Shown here: positions 19,584 to 30,570 of the stretch, one piece after another
Layout of the letters: each line of letters opens with the position of its first letter
Numbering within the stretch: the first letter of the stretch is position 1
Assembly: GCF_022967985.1 (NCBI RefSeq)
Contig: NZ_JALJVC010000005.1
Location: 62,001-126,000, forward strand
Direction: 5' to 3'
Source: Acinetobacter lwoffii
GTDB taxonomy: Bacteria > Pseudomonadota > Gammaproteobacteria > Pseudomonadales > Moraxellaceae
Length of the DNA stretch: 64,000 nt
Made by a program: the position numbers and the translations under genes
Notes under the pieces: model-generated
Told to the model about the DNA's origin: nothing
The model's database searches: none
What the model saw: the letters and a program-made list of their open reading frames with translations, nothing else

Positions 19584-20297
19584 CTATTCAGCAAGCTCAA
19601 TATTTTTCACTGCAATTTGGCGGGCTGCACCAAATTCAAACCGATCCGGCCAGTTACACACATCGGATACTACACATTCATGACATTTCGGTTTGCGCGC
19701 AATACACGTATAACGACCGTGTAAAATCAGCCAGTGATGTGAATCAATGATAAATTCCTTGGGAATGACTTTGACCAGACGGTGTTCAACTTCCAGCACA
19801 TTTTTGCCAACCGCTAGTCCGGTACGGTTACCTACCCGGAAAATATGGGTATCAACCGCCATGGTCGGCTGACCAAAGGCCGTATTCAGTACCACATTCG
19901 CCGTTTTACGACCTACACCCGGCAGGGCTTCTAAGTCTGCACGATTGTCCGGTACGATGCTGTTGTGCTTCTGAATCAGCATCTCGCAGGCTTTAATCAC
20001 GTTGACCGCTTTTGAGTTATATAAACCAATGGTCTTGATATATTCCTTCAAGCCGTCCACACCTAGCGCATAAATGGCTTCCGGTGTATTGGCGACTGGA
20101 AAGAGTTTGTCTGTGGCTTTGTTGACGCTGACATCGGTGGCTTGAGCAGAGAGCGTGACCGCGACCAGCAATTCAAAAGGACTAGAATAATTTAGTTCGG
20201 TTTTCGGATTGGGACGCTGTTCACGCAGGCGTTCAAAAAAGGTCTGAATCTGCTTTTTGGTCATGTTTTTAACGGGCTTGGCCTTTGCTGTGGTCAT
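19584..20297 (-). CDS. nth: Endonuclease III (DNA glycosylase/AP lyase)
   Basis: Removes oxidised pyrimidines and nicks AP sites in base-excision repair. The 237-residue protein has the helix-hairpin-helix L-P-G-V-G-R-K-T-A (125-133), catalytic Lys131 and Asp149 (in A-V-D-T-H), and the C-terminal [4Fe-4S] ligand set Cys198-x6-Cys205-x2-Cys208-x5-Cys214. It is about 25 residues longer than E. coli Nth because of a Lys-rich N-terminal extension. The upstream start is supported by an AGGGA ribosome site. The start codon is 3 nt past the rsxB stop, so the two genes form an operon. Confidence 0.96.
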   Translation of the reverse strand: MTTAKAKPVKNMTKKQIQTFFERLREQRPNPKTELNYSSPFELLVAVTLSAQATDVSVNKATDKLFPVANTPEAIYALGVDGLKEYIKTIGLYNSKAVNVIKACEMLIQKHNSIVPDNRADLEALPGVGRKTANVVLNTAFGQPTMAVDTHIFRVGNRTGLAVGKNVLEVEHRLVKVIPKEFIIDSHHWLILHGRYTCIARKPKCHECVVSDVCNWPDRFEFGAARQIAVKNIELAE

Positions 20298-20300
20298 GTT

Positions 20301-21092
20301 CTATCCCTGTAAAGCCTGTAATTGCTGTGTCAGTTCTTCCAGTTGGGTACGTTTTCGGGCATTTTCACGAACCGAAAGCTGTTTTTCCAGTTTTTTAATT
20401 TGGGTACGTAGTTTTGCCAGTTCAATCGTGGTCTTGGAATCAAGTGATACAGGCGCATTCTCTGGCTTGCTCGCGACTTCAATCACAGGAAGTTGCTCAT
20501 TTAAAGCTGAGAAACGGGCAAACAGGGCAGTATCGATTTCTGCACGGACCACAGGTCCCTTACGATCGGTACGCCGTTTTTCTTCACGCTGGATGTGCGC
20601 ATAGTAACGCTGACGCAGATCATCCTGTTCAGCAAGACGCTGAGCTTCAGTCGGCAAGGGTTGTTGATCTTCAACCAGATCGATGCAGTCTACCGGACAA
20701 GGGGGAATACATAACTCACAGCCGGTACATAGGTCGGTCAGAATGGTATGCATTAGTTTACCAGAACCAATAATTGCATCGACTGGGCAGGCGCTAATAC
20801 ATTTGGTACAGCCAATACATTCATCTTCACGAATTACGGCTTTGATGCGCTGAGGACGACCATCGGCTTGAACTGGCCAGACACTTTCTTCTGCCACAAG
20901 TTTAGGGCGATTTAATAATCTAGCCAAAGCATCGGCAACAGGCTGTCCGCCCGGCACACATTTATTGGCATTTTCACCCTCAGCAATCGACTGGGCATAA
21001 GGTAAACATCCGTCACGATGACCGCAGAGTCCACATTGGGTTTGAGGGAGTAAAGCGTCAATCGATTGGACCAGAGAAATGGGCGAATTCAT
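20301..21092 (-). CDS. rsxB: RnfB/RsxB-type iron-sulfur protein without membrane anchor
   Basis: A 263-residue ferredoxin-like electron carrier. It opens with the Fe-S domain typical of RnfB (Cys20, Cys23, Cys29, Cys45), then two [4Fe-4S] clusters of the form CxxCxxCxxxC (Cys92-95-98-102 and Cys122-125-128-132), and finishes with a long basic coiled-coil tail (about 215-263). RnfB of the Rnf/Rsx complex usually starts with a transmembrane helix, which is missing here. None of the other rnf genes is adjacent. Directly followed by nth, as in the E. coli rsx-nth cluster. Confidence 0.88.
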   Translation of the reverse strand: MNSPISLVQSIDALLPQTQCGLCGHRDGCLPYAQSIAEGENANKCVPGGQPVADALARLLNRPKLVAEESVWPVQADGRPQRIKAVIREDECIGCTKCISACPVDAIIGSGKLMHTILTDLCTGCELCIPPCPVDCIDLVEDQQPLPTEAQRLAEQDDLRQRYYAHIQREEKRRTDRKGPVVRAEIDTALFARFSALNEQLPVIEVASKPENAPVSLDSKTTIELAKLRTQIKKLEKQLSVRENARKRTQLEELTQQLQALQG

Positions 21093-22785
<1,693 letters not shown>

Positions 22786-22804
22786 GTCTGACTTAGTCTA
22801 AGCT

Positions 22805-22838
22805 GAAAAAACCGGGGCTGTTGCCCCGGTTTTTTTAT
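22805..22838. terminator. Rho-independent terminator of gdhA, bidirectional
   Basis: ACCGGGGC-TGTT-GCCCCGGT is a perfect GC-rich stem with A5 before it and T7 after it. Confidence 0.95.
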
Positions 22839-22855
22839 ATCTGGTATTTTTAGCC

Positions 22856-23629
22856 TTAAAGAGCACCCTTAACTAATTCACGCTCAACCGCCATATCAAA
22901 AATATAGGCATATTTCGATTGATCAGCTGCCGGATGCTTAATTTCAAAACGTTTGACCCGAATAATCTGCCGTTCATTTGGTGAATGCCGAAAACCTTCA
23001 ATCTGATCATAGAATAAAGTCCAGTCCTTATCGACCTGAGTTTTCAGGCCATTCTGATCATATTTCACTTCTTTGACTTGCAAGCAGCTTTGTTGGGTTA
23101 CGCCGGTACATTGTTTGGTATCGGGGGAAATTTCCAGAAAAATTGTTTCAGCCTGTCCTTGGTATTTGGTTTCCGGAGTCATTTTCCCGATAAATTCATA
23201 GGTTTGACCATTTGCGGCCATCAACGTCAGGGTCGGCTTGTCAGGATCTGTGGTATTGAGCGTAAAAGGAATGTCACGCTTCTGTAAAAGTTGGCTGACA
23301 AAACGTTCCTGCTCCATCAATGCTGCATCACAGGCCATTTCAGTGCCTATAACTTCGCTGGTGGTGATGATATTGTTTTTGACTGACCAGGTCGTCCCGA
23401 GTCCATTACAGCCCGTCACGGCGCTCAGCCGGCCTTGAGCGTTGAAACTCAGTACAACGGGTCGTTCTAGTCCACGATTCAGTTCCCAGTAATAGGCTGG
23501 AAGAATCTGATCTGCATTTTTTTGTTGGATGGTGGCCACCGCAAGATCTCCAGCTCGTTGAATATCACTGGACTGACAGCCTGCAAAAGTTAAAGGCAAT
23601 AATGCCAGCACAATAAATTTTAATTTCAT
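22856..23629 (-). CDS. META-domain lipoprotein with C-terminal DUF4377-like region
   Basis: A 257-residue lipoprotein: signal peptide M-K-L-K-F-I-V-L-A-L-L-P-L-T and lipobox F-A-G-C (Cys17). A META/HslJ-like domain follows (about 45-150), with Y-W-E-L-N-R, G-C-N-G-L-G-T-T-W and T-E-M-A-C-D. The rest (about 155-257) contains two Cys in C-T-G-V-T-Q-Q-S-C-L-Q-V-K and W-T-L-F-Y-D-Q-I-E-G-F, characteristic of DUF4377. META/HslJ proteins are linked to envelope stress and novobiocin tolerance in E. coli. The frame extends 23 codons further upstream, but the signal peptide fixes ATG 23629. Confidence 0.83.
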   Translation of the reverse strand: MKLKFIVLALLPLTFAGCQSSDIQRAGDLAVATIQQKNADQILPAYYWELNRGLERPVVLSFNAQGRLSAVTGCNGLGTTWSVKNNIITTSEVIGTEMACDAALMEQERFVSQLLQKRDIPFTLNTTDPDKPTLTLMAANGQTYEFIGKMTPETKYQGQAETIFLEISPDTKQCTGVTQQSCLQVKEVKYDQNGLKTQVDKDWTLFYDQIEGFRHSPNERQIIRVKRFEIKHPAADQSKYAYIFDMAVERELVKGAL

Positions 23630-23756
23630 GGACTTATAATGAAGTATATAAAGTTCAAACAATAATAATGGATGTATTGCAAAAAAATATGGATACATTT
23701 CGCAGCTTTGAGTTGCAAAATGTATCCATCATTAAGATTTTAGCGCTGAAGCAAAA

Positions 23757-24533
23757 TTAATCGAAGCGATAAATATCCATACCGAGTGAACCCATGGTAA
23801 AACTGCTATGCACCAGACTAAAACGCTGACCTGTGCCCATCGCAAAGAAAATCGGAGCAAAATGTTCCAGCGTTGGATGATTCCGCGCCATATGCGGAAT
23901 ATTGGACCAGTCCAGTACCGCGTCATAATCACTATGTGTCAGTTTATGCACCACAAAATTACGAAAGCCAGAAGCCCATTCGGGTACATCAGCAGCCGTT
24001 CCATCCCAAGACAGTTCCCGTAAGTTATGGGTAATACTGCCCGAACCAATCAGTAGGATTTGTTGTTCACGTAAAGGTGCCAGGCTTTGACCAATCTGAT
24101 AAATTTCATCCGCACTCATCGACATGGGTAAGGAAATTTCTACCACGGGAATGTTGGCATCTGGATACATATGTAGCAGCGGCATCCATACACCATGATC
24201 ACGCGGACGGGTACTGTTGGCATGTGCAGAAAAACCGGCATTAGCCAGCAAGCCTAAGACTTTCTCGGCCAGTTCAGGATTTCCCGGTGCAGGATAGCGC
24301 AATTGATACAGTTCAGGCGGGAAACCACGAAAATCATGCCAGGTTTCTGGGCGAATTGCGCTACTGACTTCCAACGCATCACTTTCCCAATGCGCAGACA
24401 TCACAATAATCGCTTCCGGGCGTGGCAGATTTTCGCTCAAACGATGCAAGGCAGGACCCACTTGCTCAGGATTCAGCGCCAGCATAGGAGAGCCATGAGA
24501 AATAAATAAGCCGGGCAACGTTTGTAAGTTCAT
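23757..24533 (-). CDS. ygiD: DODA-type extradiol aromatic-ring-opening dioxygenase (YgiD family)
   Basis: A 258-residue class III extradiol dioxygenase-like enzyme. Predicted metal ligands include His13 (I-S-H-G-S-P), His48 (S-A-H-W-E) and a later His in S-G-S-I-T-H-N-L. The spacing and G-L-F-I-S-H-G-S-P start match YgiD/4,5-DOPA dioxygenase homologues, which bind zinc or iron and open catechol rings. The physiological substrate in bacteria is not established. No aromatic-degradation genes adjoin it; it is monocistronic. Confidence 0.88.
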   Translation of the reverse strand: MNLQTLPGLFISHGSPMLALNPEQVGPALHRLSENLPRPEAIIVMSAHWESDALEVSSAIRPETWHDFRGFPPELYQLRYPAPGNPELAEKVLGLLANAGFSAHANSTRPRDHGVWMPLLHMYPDANIPVVEISLPMSMSADEIYQIGQSLAPLREQQILLIGSGSITHNLRELSWDGTAADVPEWASGFRNFVVHKLTHSDYDAVLDWSNIPHMARNHPTLEHFAPIFFAMGTGQRFSLVHSSFTMGSLGMDIYRFD

Positions 24534-24644
24534 AAGTCAAACCACATCTGGAAAGATGCCTCAATAATGCATGAAAAATAGAAATAAGAGCAGGAGATAT
24601 TATTCAACAAAACGTTGCATATAAAGAACGCTTCAGCAAAATCA

Positions 24645-25127
24645 TTAGCCTGCCCGATGATAAGGATGGTTGTTATTGATGCTCATGGCACGATAAAGCT
24701 GCTCGATCAGCATGACACGTACCAGTGGATGCGGCAGGGTTAACTTGGAAAGTGACCAGTGCCATGCAGCAGCTTTACGCACGGCTTCTGAGTGACCATC
24801 CGGCCCGCCAATCGCAAGTGCTACATCATTGCCTTCCAGCATCCAGCCTTTCATGGTTTCAGCCAGTTTTTCGGTACTGAATTCACGTCCGCCCACTTCA
24901 AGCGCAATCAGGGTTTCATTCTGCTTGAGCGCATTTAAAATACTGTCGCCCTCAATATTACGGTATTTCAGAATATCCGCTTCAGAATCATTTTTCCCGC
25001 GCTTGGCCATCGGCAGTTCAATAATCTGGGTCTGTACAAAAGGCTGAATACGTTTGAAATAATCTTCAAAACCAGTCAGCACCCACGCTGGCATTTTTTG
25101 ACCAATGGTCAGGATACGGATTTTCAT
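24645..25127 (-). CDS. rlmH: 23S rRNA (pseudouridine(1915)-N3)-methyltransferase RlmH
   Basis: A SPOUT-class methyltransferase that modifies pseudouridine 1915 in helix 69 of 23S rRNA. The 160-residue protein starts M-K-I-R-I-L-T-I-G-Q-K-M-P and carries the SAM-binding knot segments I-A-L-E-V-G-G, A-I-G-G-P-D-G-H and L-P-H-P-L-V-R-V-M-L-I-E-Q-L-Y-R-A near the C-terminus, ending with N-N-H-P-Y-H. These are diagnostic. In E. coli rlmH follows rsfS; rsfS is not adjacent here. Confidence 0.97.
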   Translation of the reverse strand: MKIRILTIGQKMPAWVLTGFEDYFKRIQPFVQTQIIELPMAKRGKNDSEADILKYRNIEGDSILNALKQNETLIALEVGGREFSTEKLAETMKGWMLEGNDVALAIGGPDGHSEAVRKAAAWHWSLSKLTLPHPLVRVMLIEQLYRAMSINNNHPYHRAG

Positions 25128-25279
25128 ACAGACAGATCAATAATTGGATACCTCATTATAACGATCAAACAACATGAAGTTGAGCAGGGAAACAAATTGA
25201 AATTGAAATGGGAGATTTAGTGTTGCTTTAATGTCCGTAGTTCAAGTATCCGCTTGATAAAGGAATGGAATAATAATAA

Positions 25280-26227
25280 ATGCGGAACAGTGTCATGATA
25301 AAAGGATGTTGTACTGTGCTGCTGTTACTGATAGGCCTCATGGGGCCTAGTCTCTGTGCAGCCAATTCGAGCAAAAATGCTCAGGTCTCTCATCTGGAAT
25401 TATTTTTTAGCCAGATCATGAGTGTTGATGAATACCGAAATTATAAAAATCTGAAAGAGCTGAATCGGGTATCTGCCTGGATTAAAGGGCAGATGCAGCG
25501 CTTTGGCATCCCATGCCAGTTTCAGGTCTATGTGGTCAATAACCTGAGTTACCGAAATGTCATCTGTAATTTGGATACTCAAGCAAAGACCAAAATGGTG
25601 ATGGGAGCGCATTATGATGTCTTTAGTACCCAAAAAGGTGCCGATAATAATGCCTCAGGGGTAGCGGGTTTACTGGAAACGGCAAGACTACTCGCTTTAC
25701 AAAAATCCAAGCTCAAACATAATGTCGAATTTGCTTTCTATACGCTTGAAGAGCCGCCTTTTTTCAAGACAGAACATATGGGTAGTTATATGCATGCCAA
25801 ATCTTTAAAAAAGCAGAAGCAGAAAATTAAGGGCGTGGTGATTCTGGATTCGATTGGCTATTTTGATGAACATCAGGTGCAGAGCTATCCCGTCGGATTA
25901 AAATGGATTTATCCACGACATGGTAATTTCATTGCAACGATCGGGCATTTAGCATCGACTGGCCTGACTGGAGATTATTGTGCTGCTATGCAGCGTTTTA
26001 ACCGTCTGGAGTGTCAGCGTTTTGTCAGCCCAAGTTTTGCTCAGGATATGAATTTTTCTGGTTATCTGAATTATGCCAAATTCAACTATTCGACCATGCT
26101 GATTACCGATACTGCGAGTTATCGTAATCCTTATTACAATACCGAATTGGATACTTTAGACAAGCTTGATCTGAACAAGATGACTCATGTGGTGGATGGG
26201 CTGGTTGATATGGCACTACAGCCATAA
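25280..26227 (+). CDS. Secreted M28-family zinc aminopeptidase-like protein
   Basis: A 315-residue protein with an N-terminal signal sequence (hydrophobic 12-27, cleavage near A-A-N), so it is exported. The zinc peptidase motifs are M-G-A-H-Y-D (His111, Asp113), G-A-D-N-N-A-S-G (Asp122) and Y-T-L-E-E-P-P (Glu157/158), followed by D-S-I-G-Y-F near residue 194 and a late D-T. This order of His, Asp, Glu-Glu and Asp is that of M28 co-catalytic zinc enzymes. ATG 25280 is used; ATG 25295 is possible. Convergent with lon, separated by a terminator. Confidence 0.85.
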   Translation: MRNSVMIKGCCTVLLLLIGLMGPSLCAANSSKNAQVSHLELFFSQIMSVDEYRNYKNLKELNRVSAWIKGQMQRFGIPCQFQVYVVNNLSYRNVICNLDTQAKTKMVMGAHYDVFSTQKGADNNASGVAGLLETARLLALQKSKLKHNVEFAFYTLEEPPFFKTEHMGSYMHAKSLKKQKQKIKGVVILDSIGYFDEHQVQSYPVGLKWIYPRHGNFIATIGHLASTGLTGDYCAAMQRFNRLECQRFVSPSFAQDMNFSGYLNYAKFNYSTMLITDTASYRNPYYNTELDTLDKLDLNKMTHVVDGLVDMALQP

Positions 26228-26253
26228 CTCAATTGCTTTATTTAATAACTCAA

Positions 26254-26285
26254 TAAAAAACCCTGCCGAAGCAGGGTTTTTTATA
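26254..26285. terminator. Rho-independent terminator, bidirectional
   Basis: AACCCTGC-CGAA-GCAGGGTT with A6 and T6 flanks. It serves both the M28 peptidase gene and lon. Confidence 0.95.
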
Positions 26286-26299
26286 CGAAGCATCAGGTC

Positions 26300-28726
26300 T
26301 TAATGACGCGCTGCTTTCGCTTCTTCTTTGGTTTTCACAATCGGTGCTTTAACCAGAGCTTTTGGCAAAGAAGTCAATGCCAGCGGTAAAATCTCATCAA
26401 TCGATTTTACTGCTTTAATCTCTAGACCTTCTTTGACATTTTCTGGAATTTCCGCCAGGTCACGTACGTTTTCCTGTGGAATGAACACCAACTTGATGCC
26501 ACCACGATGGGCTGCAAGCAGTTTTTCTTTCAAACCACCGATACGCAATGCACGGCCGCCCAGACTGGTTTCACCTGTCATCGCGATATCCGGACGAATC
26601 GGGATACCTGTGAAAGCAGATACCAATGCTGTAGTCAAAGCCAAACCTGCCGATGGACCATCTTTCGGTGTTGCGCCTTCAGGTAAATGCACATGCACGT
26701 CGGTTTCTTCAAAGCGCGAGGCTTCGATGCCGAGTTCATCCGCACGGGTACGCACCACAGTCATTGCAGCAGTAATCGATTCTTTCATGACATCGCCAAG
26801 AGAACCGGTGGTAATGAACTTGCCTTTACCTGGTACTGCTGCAACTTCAATGGTCAGTAATTCACCACCAACAGAAGTCCAAGCCAGACCATTTACACGG
26901 CCGATTTGCGCTTCTTCTTCCGCCATACCGTAGTCAAATTTATGTGGACCTAAGTATTCTGGAAGATTCGCTGCGGTCACTTCAACCTGAAGGTTTTTAG
27001 ATTTCTTGCTAACAGCCTCTTTCACCACTTTACGTGCAATTTTTGACACTTCACGTTCAAGGTTACGAACACCGGCTTCACGCGTATAACGACGCACGAT
27101 GTCACGAATTGCTTCTTCATGCACGGTCAACTCTTTGGCACGTAGACCATTGTTCTTGATGGCTTTAGGAACAAGGTAGCGGTCCGCAATATTGACTTTC
27201 TCTTCTTCGGTATAACCCGGAAGACGAATTACTTCCATACGGTCTAGCAGGGCCTCAGGAATGTTCATGCTGTTTGCGGTACAGATAAACATTACTTCAG
27301 ACAGGTCCAGATCAAGATCCAGATAGTGATCGCTGAACTTGTTGTTCTGTGATGGATCAAGTACCTCAAGCATCGCAGAAGCCGGATCGCCACGGTAGTC
27401 TTGCGCCATCTTGTCGATTTCATCGAGCAAGAATAACGGGTTTTTTACGCCCACTTTAGTCAATGACTGCACAATTTTACCTGGCATCGCACCGATATAG
27501 GTACGACGGTGACCGCGAATTTCCGCTTCATCACGTACGCCGCCCAGCGCCATACGCACGAACTCACGACCAGTTGCTTTAGCAATTGATTCACCGAGTG
27601 AAGTTTTACCGACACCTGGAGGACCAACCAAACACAGAATCGGACCACGCAATTTTTTCACACGAGACTGAACTGCCAGATATTCCACAATGCGATCTTT
27701 GACATCGTCCAGACCATAGTGGTCTGCATCCAGAATTTCCTGTGCTTTGTTCAGGTTAATGCTGACTTTGCTGGCTTTATTCCACGGTGTATCTAGAATC
27801 ACTTCCAGATAGTTGCGTACCACAGCAGCTTCACTCGAAGCAGGCTGCATCGCTTTCAGCTTGCGGAACTCGTTTTCAGCTTTCTTGCGTACATGCTCAG
27901 GCAAATCTGCTTCAGCAAGACGTTTTTCAATTTCAGCGACATCATCTTCCGCGCCGCCGTTCATATCAGAAAGCTCGCGCTGAATGACTTTCATTTTTTC
28001 ATTCAGGAAGTATTCGCGCTGGTTCTTTTCCATCTGACGTTTAACAGAGTCATGCAGGGTTTGCTCAATCTGTTGTTCTTCAGACTGTTGCAATAGATAA
28101 GTCATCAACTCAGTCAAATGCGCTTCGAATTCGTCATGTTCCAGGAATTTCTGTTTGACATCAATATTCAATGGAACACGGGTTGCGACGAAGAACAATA
28201 ACTGTAATAGATCTTCAATTTTGTTGGCTGCGGTGATCAGTTCACGCGCATTACGAAGTTTCGCTTCTGCATATTGAGCGAAAAGCGCACGTAATTCCTG
28301 CAAGCGCACAGCTTGGGTGTCTGCATCGACGCTCACCGTCATTGGGCTGAGTTCATGCTCTGCTGTCAGATACTCAGTTTCGTCAATGATGGTTTTCAGC
28401 TTGGCACGGTGTAGGCCTTCGATCAGGACTTTAATACAGTTTTCATCATTTTCGTGATTCACAACTTGCACAATCTTCGCGACAGTACCGTATTGATATA
28501 AATTGTCGTGATCAATTTCTTCTGTAAGCGAATCTTTTTGCGCAACTACAAATACTAGATTGTCACTGTTACGAGCCACATCAACTGCATTGATCGATTT
28601 TTCACGACCGACAAACAGCGCAATTTGCATATGCGGATAAACCACCACATCACGCAACGCCAAAAGGGGTAGTACACTTGGAACCTGAGGCTCTAAGGTT
28701 TCTTGATTCATAATAATTTCAGACAT
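26300..28726 (-). CDS. lon: ATP-dependent protease La (Lon)
   Basis: An 808-residue soluble hexameric AAA+ serine protease that degrades misfolded and regulatory proteins. Domains: the LonN substrate-binding region (about 15-210), a coiled-coil region, the AAA+ module with Walker A G-P-P-G-V-G-K-T (about 368-375) and Walker B L-F-L-L-D-E-I-D, and the Lon protease domain with Ser692 (in D-G-P-S-A-G) and Lys733 forming the catalytic dyad. ATG 28726 is chosen because AGGAG lies 6 nt before it; an in-frame GTG two codons earlier overlaps that site. A sigma-32-like promoter lies about 50-70 nt upstream. Confidence 0.98.
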   Translation of the reverse strand: MSEIIMNQETLEPQVPSVLPLLALRDVVVYPHMQIALFVGREKSINAVDVARNSDNLVFVVAQKDSLTEEIDHDNLYQYGTVAKIVQVVNHENDENCIKVLIEGLHRAKLKTIIDETEYLTAEHELSPMTVSVDADTQAVRLQELRALFAQYAEAKLRNARELITAANKIEDLLQLLFFVATRVPLNIDVKQKFLEHDEFEAHLTELMTYLLQQSEEQQIEQTLHDSVKRQMEKNQREYFLNEKMKVIQRELSDMNGGAEDDVAEIEKRLAEADLPEHVRKKAENEFRKLKAMQPASSEAAVVRNYLEVILDTPWNKASKVSINLNKAQEILDADHYGLDDVKDRIVEYLAVQSRVKKLRGPILCLVGPPGVGKTSLGESIAKATGREFVRMALGGVRDEAEIRGHRRTYIGAMPGKIVQSLTKVGVKNPLFLLDEIDKMAQDYRGDPASAMLEVLDPSQNNKFSDHYLDLDLDLSEVMFICTANSMNIPEALLDRMEVIRLPGYTEEEKVNIADRYLVPKAIKNNGLRAKELTVHEEAIRDIVRRYTREAGVRNLEREVSKIARKVVKEAVSKKSKNLQVEVTAANLPEYLGPHKFDYGMAEEEAQIGRVNGLAWTSVGGELLTIEVAAVPGKGKFITTGSLGDVMKESITAAMTVVRTRADELGIEASRFEETDVHVHLPEGATPKDGPSAGLALTTALVSAFTGIPIRPDIAMTGETSLGGRALRIGGLKEKLLAAHRGGIKLVFIPQENVRDLAEIPENVKEGLEIKAVKSIDEILPLALTSLPKALVKAPIVKTKEEAKAARH

Positions 28727-28773
28727 GAGCACTCCTAATGAGTGACAACGGTGTTGCCATGCTTTTAATAGTG

Positions 28774-28796
28774 ATGGGTAATTTTAAAAATACAAG
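28774..28796 (-). promoter_or_regulatory. Sigma-32-like promoter of lon
   Basis: On the minus strand CTTGTA (28796-28791; consensus CTTGAA) is followed after 11 nt by ACCCAT (28779-28774; consensus CCCCAT). It is one mismatch from consensus in each box, with spacing at the short end of the range, and lies 48-70 nt before the lon start. lon is a classical heat-shock gene, which makes the match more credible. Confidence 0.5.
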
Positions 28797-28873
28797 GGCA
28801 GTTAAGATTAAATTGTATGAAAAATGACTAATTATGTGATTTTAAAGTAGTTAGCAAGGGTAAAATTGCAAAA

Positions 28874-29455
28874 TTAACGTTTGAATTTTATAAAAACTGT
28901 CGGGGTGATTAAAGCATCAAGGGGCTGATCCCATGTTTCACGTTTTAACGGCTGTGCCAGCAGTTGAAAGTCATGCGCCAGCCCCAGACGGAATGGACGC
29001 CCAGGTGCAGAAGCCAAGGTACGATCATAAAAACCGCCGCCCATACCAATCCGTGTGCCCGAAGTATCACAGGCCAATAGTGGCATGAGCAATAAATCCA
29101 GTTTGGAAACATGTACACCACGGGTGCTCATGGGCTCTCGCATACCCAGCCGATGATGGGCAAAGCGCTTGTTATGGTATTGGTGCTGGGTGATCCGGAT
29201 CCAGACCAGCTGCTGATTCATGTCGCAAATCGCTGGTAGATACACCTGTTTGCCCAGTTTAAAGCAGCGTTCAATAATCGCCTGGGTCTGAATCTCCCCA
29301 AAAGCATGCAAATACAGGCCAATACGTTGGGCATGAATAAATTCTGGACTGCGGATCAGACGGTTTAGAACTTTTTGTGCGGATTGCCTTTGCTCAAATT
29401 TAGAGAGATGACGACGCGTTTTACGAAGGTATCTTCTTAATTCCTGAATGGTCAT
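28874..29455 (-). CDS. ygfA: 5-formyltetrahydrofolate cyclo-ligase
   Basis: Converts 5-formyl-THF to 5,10-methenyl-THF using ATP, a folate salvage step. The 193-residue protein has the N-terminal basic helix with L-R-K-T-R-R-x-L and the family signature G-T-R-I-G-M-G-G-G-F-Y-D-R near residues 134-146, which binds ATP phosphates. In enterobacteria this gene directly follows the 6S RNA gene and zapA; here it is about 9 kb away from them and upstream of lon. Confidence 0.95.
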   Translation of the reverse strand: MTIQELRRYLRKTRRHLSKFEQRQSAQKVLNRLIRSPEFIHAQRIGLYLHAFGEIQTQAIIERCFKLGKQVYLPAICDMNQQLVWIRITQHQYHNKRFAHHRLGMREPMSTRGVHVSKLDLLLMPLLACDTSGTRIGMGGGFYDRTLASAPGRPFRLGLAHDFQLLAQPLKRETWDQPLDALITPTVFIKFKR

Positions 29456-29883
29456 AGGGCAAAAAGCATATGCAACAAATTTGTGCTCTAGTCTAAGTGG
29501 GAATTCTGGAAAAGTAAAAAATAATTGTAAGCTGCAATTTTATATTATTCCGTATCTGCTGATTTAAATTTAGCTAATTTGTCACCAGTTTCAAAGTTAA
29601 AAAACAGTTGCATCACTGGTTGTTAAAATGTGTTGAAACGGTCAATTTATTTTTTTTGATTCACGATTTTCCAAGCAATCAATTGTTCAGTGACAAACTC
29701 TGGAAATGCATGAGTTTAAGCACTTTGAAACAGCTTTCGATCAATAAAAATACAATTCTAAAGTAGGTTTATTCTGTTTTTGGTGAAAGATAGACAAGGG
29801 ATCATATAACTATTCTCGACCGATATATGGGACACATTGGACTTAGGCAGAACGCGTAAGACCTAAATCAATGGAGATTGAAG
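29456..29883. other. Intergenic region between ygfA and the VOC gene
   Basis: About 428 bp of AT-rich sequence between divergent genes. I looked for 6S RNA here because of the ygfA association and found none. A small inverted repeat (TTAGG near 29844, CCTAA near 29862) lies just before the VOC gene. Nothing else is supported. Confidence 0.5.
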
Positions 29884-30369
29884 ATGATGAATATTGCGAA
29901 GAACACCGTCTGCCTTTGGTACGATGACGATGCCGAAGGTGCAGCACGATTTTATGCAGAAACCTTTCCAGGCTCCTCAGTTGGCGCGATCAACCTTGCC
30001 CCTGGAGATTATCCCTCTGGGAAAGAAGGTGATGTCATTACGGTCGAATTTACAGTAATGGGCGTTGCCTGCATCGGGTTGAACGGTGGTCCTGGTTTTC
30101 AGCATAATGAAACATTTTCATTTCAGGTGGCTACTGAAGACCAAGAGGAAACAGATCGCTACTGGAATGCCATTGTGGGCAATGGCGGTCAGGAAAGTGA
30201 GTGTGGCTGGTGCAAGGACAAGTGGGGCATTTCCTGGCAGATTACGCCAGCGGTCCTCATCAACGCCTGTAACAGTCCTGACCGTGCTGCGGCCAAGCGC
30301 GCATTTAATGCGATGATGACCATGAAGAAAATTGACATCTCCGTGATCGAAGCAGCATTTCGTGGTTAA
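29884..30369 (+). CDS. VOC-family protein (PhnB-like, 3-demethylubiquinone methyltransferase-like fold)
   Basis: A 161-residue single-domain vicinal-oxygen-chelate protein of the PhnB/3-dmu-9_3-mt type: N-T-V-C-L-W-Y-D-D-D-A-E-G-A-A-R-F-Y near the N-terminus, A-P-G-D-Y-P, and C-G-W-C-K-D-K-W-G-I-S-W-Q-I near residues 113-126. Members often act on small molecules or bind antibiotics, but most are uncharacterised. Despite the historical name there is no SAM site. ATG 29884 is chosen because GGAG lies 7 nt upstream; TTG 29878 and ATG 29887 are also in frame. Codon use looks richer in G and C than its surroundings, hinting at acquisition. Confidence 0.82.
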   Translation: MMNIAKNTVCLWYDDDAEGAARFYAETFPGSSVGAINLAPGDYPSGKEGDVITVEFTVMGVACIGLNGGPGFQHNETFSFQVATEDQEETDRYWNAIVGNGGQESECGWCKDKWGISWQITPAVLINACNSPDRAAAKRAFNAMMTMKKIDISVIEAAFRG

Positions 30370-30570
30370 GCGCCAAAGATATTGTCTTTCATTGCAGTTG
30401 ATATTGCTGTGTAGCGCAATTTCACTGCAATAGTTAAATCTTCTCCTTTCTTTTGATCAACTCAAATTATCCCTCAACTCTATAAGGATACGTTACAAAA
30501 ATTACAGATTAATCCAACTTGATCTGAACCTAAATCCAATTTCTTCATGATGATTCAAGGAGAATGTGCC

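Noticed and set aside
20257..20604. 115-codon plus-strand frame over rsxB
   Set aside because: Antisense to a coding region with clear Fe-S motifs; no ribosome site and a Ser/Arg-rich product typical of shadow frames.
29456..29883. Possible 6S RNA next to ygfA
   Set aside because: The conserved blocks are absent here; they are found next to zapA instead.
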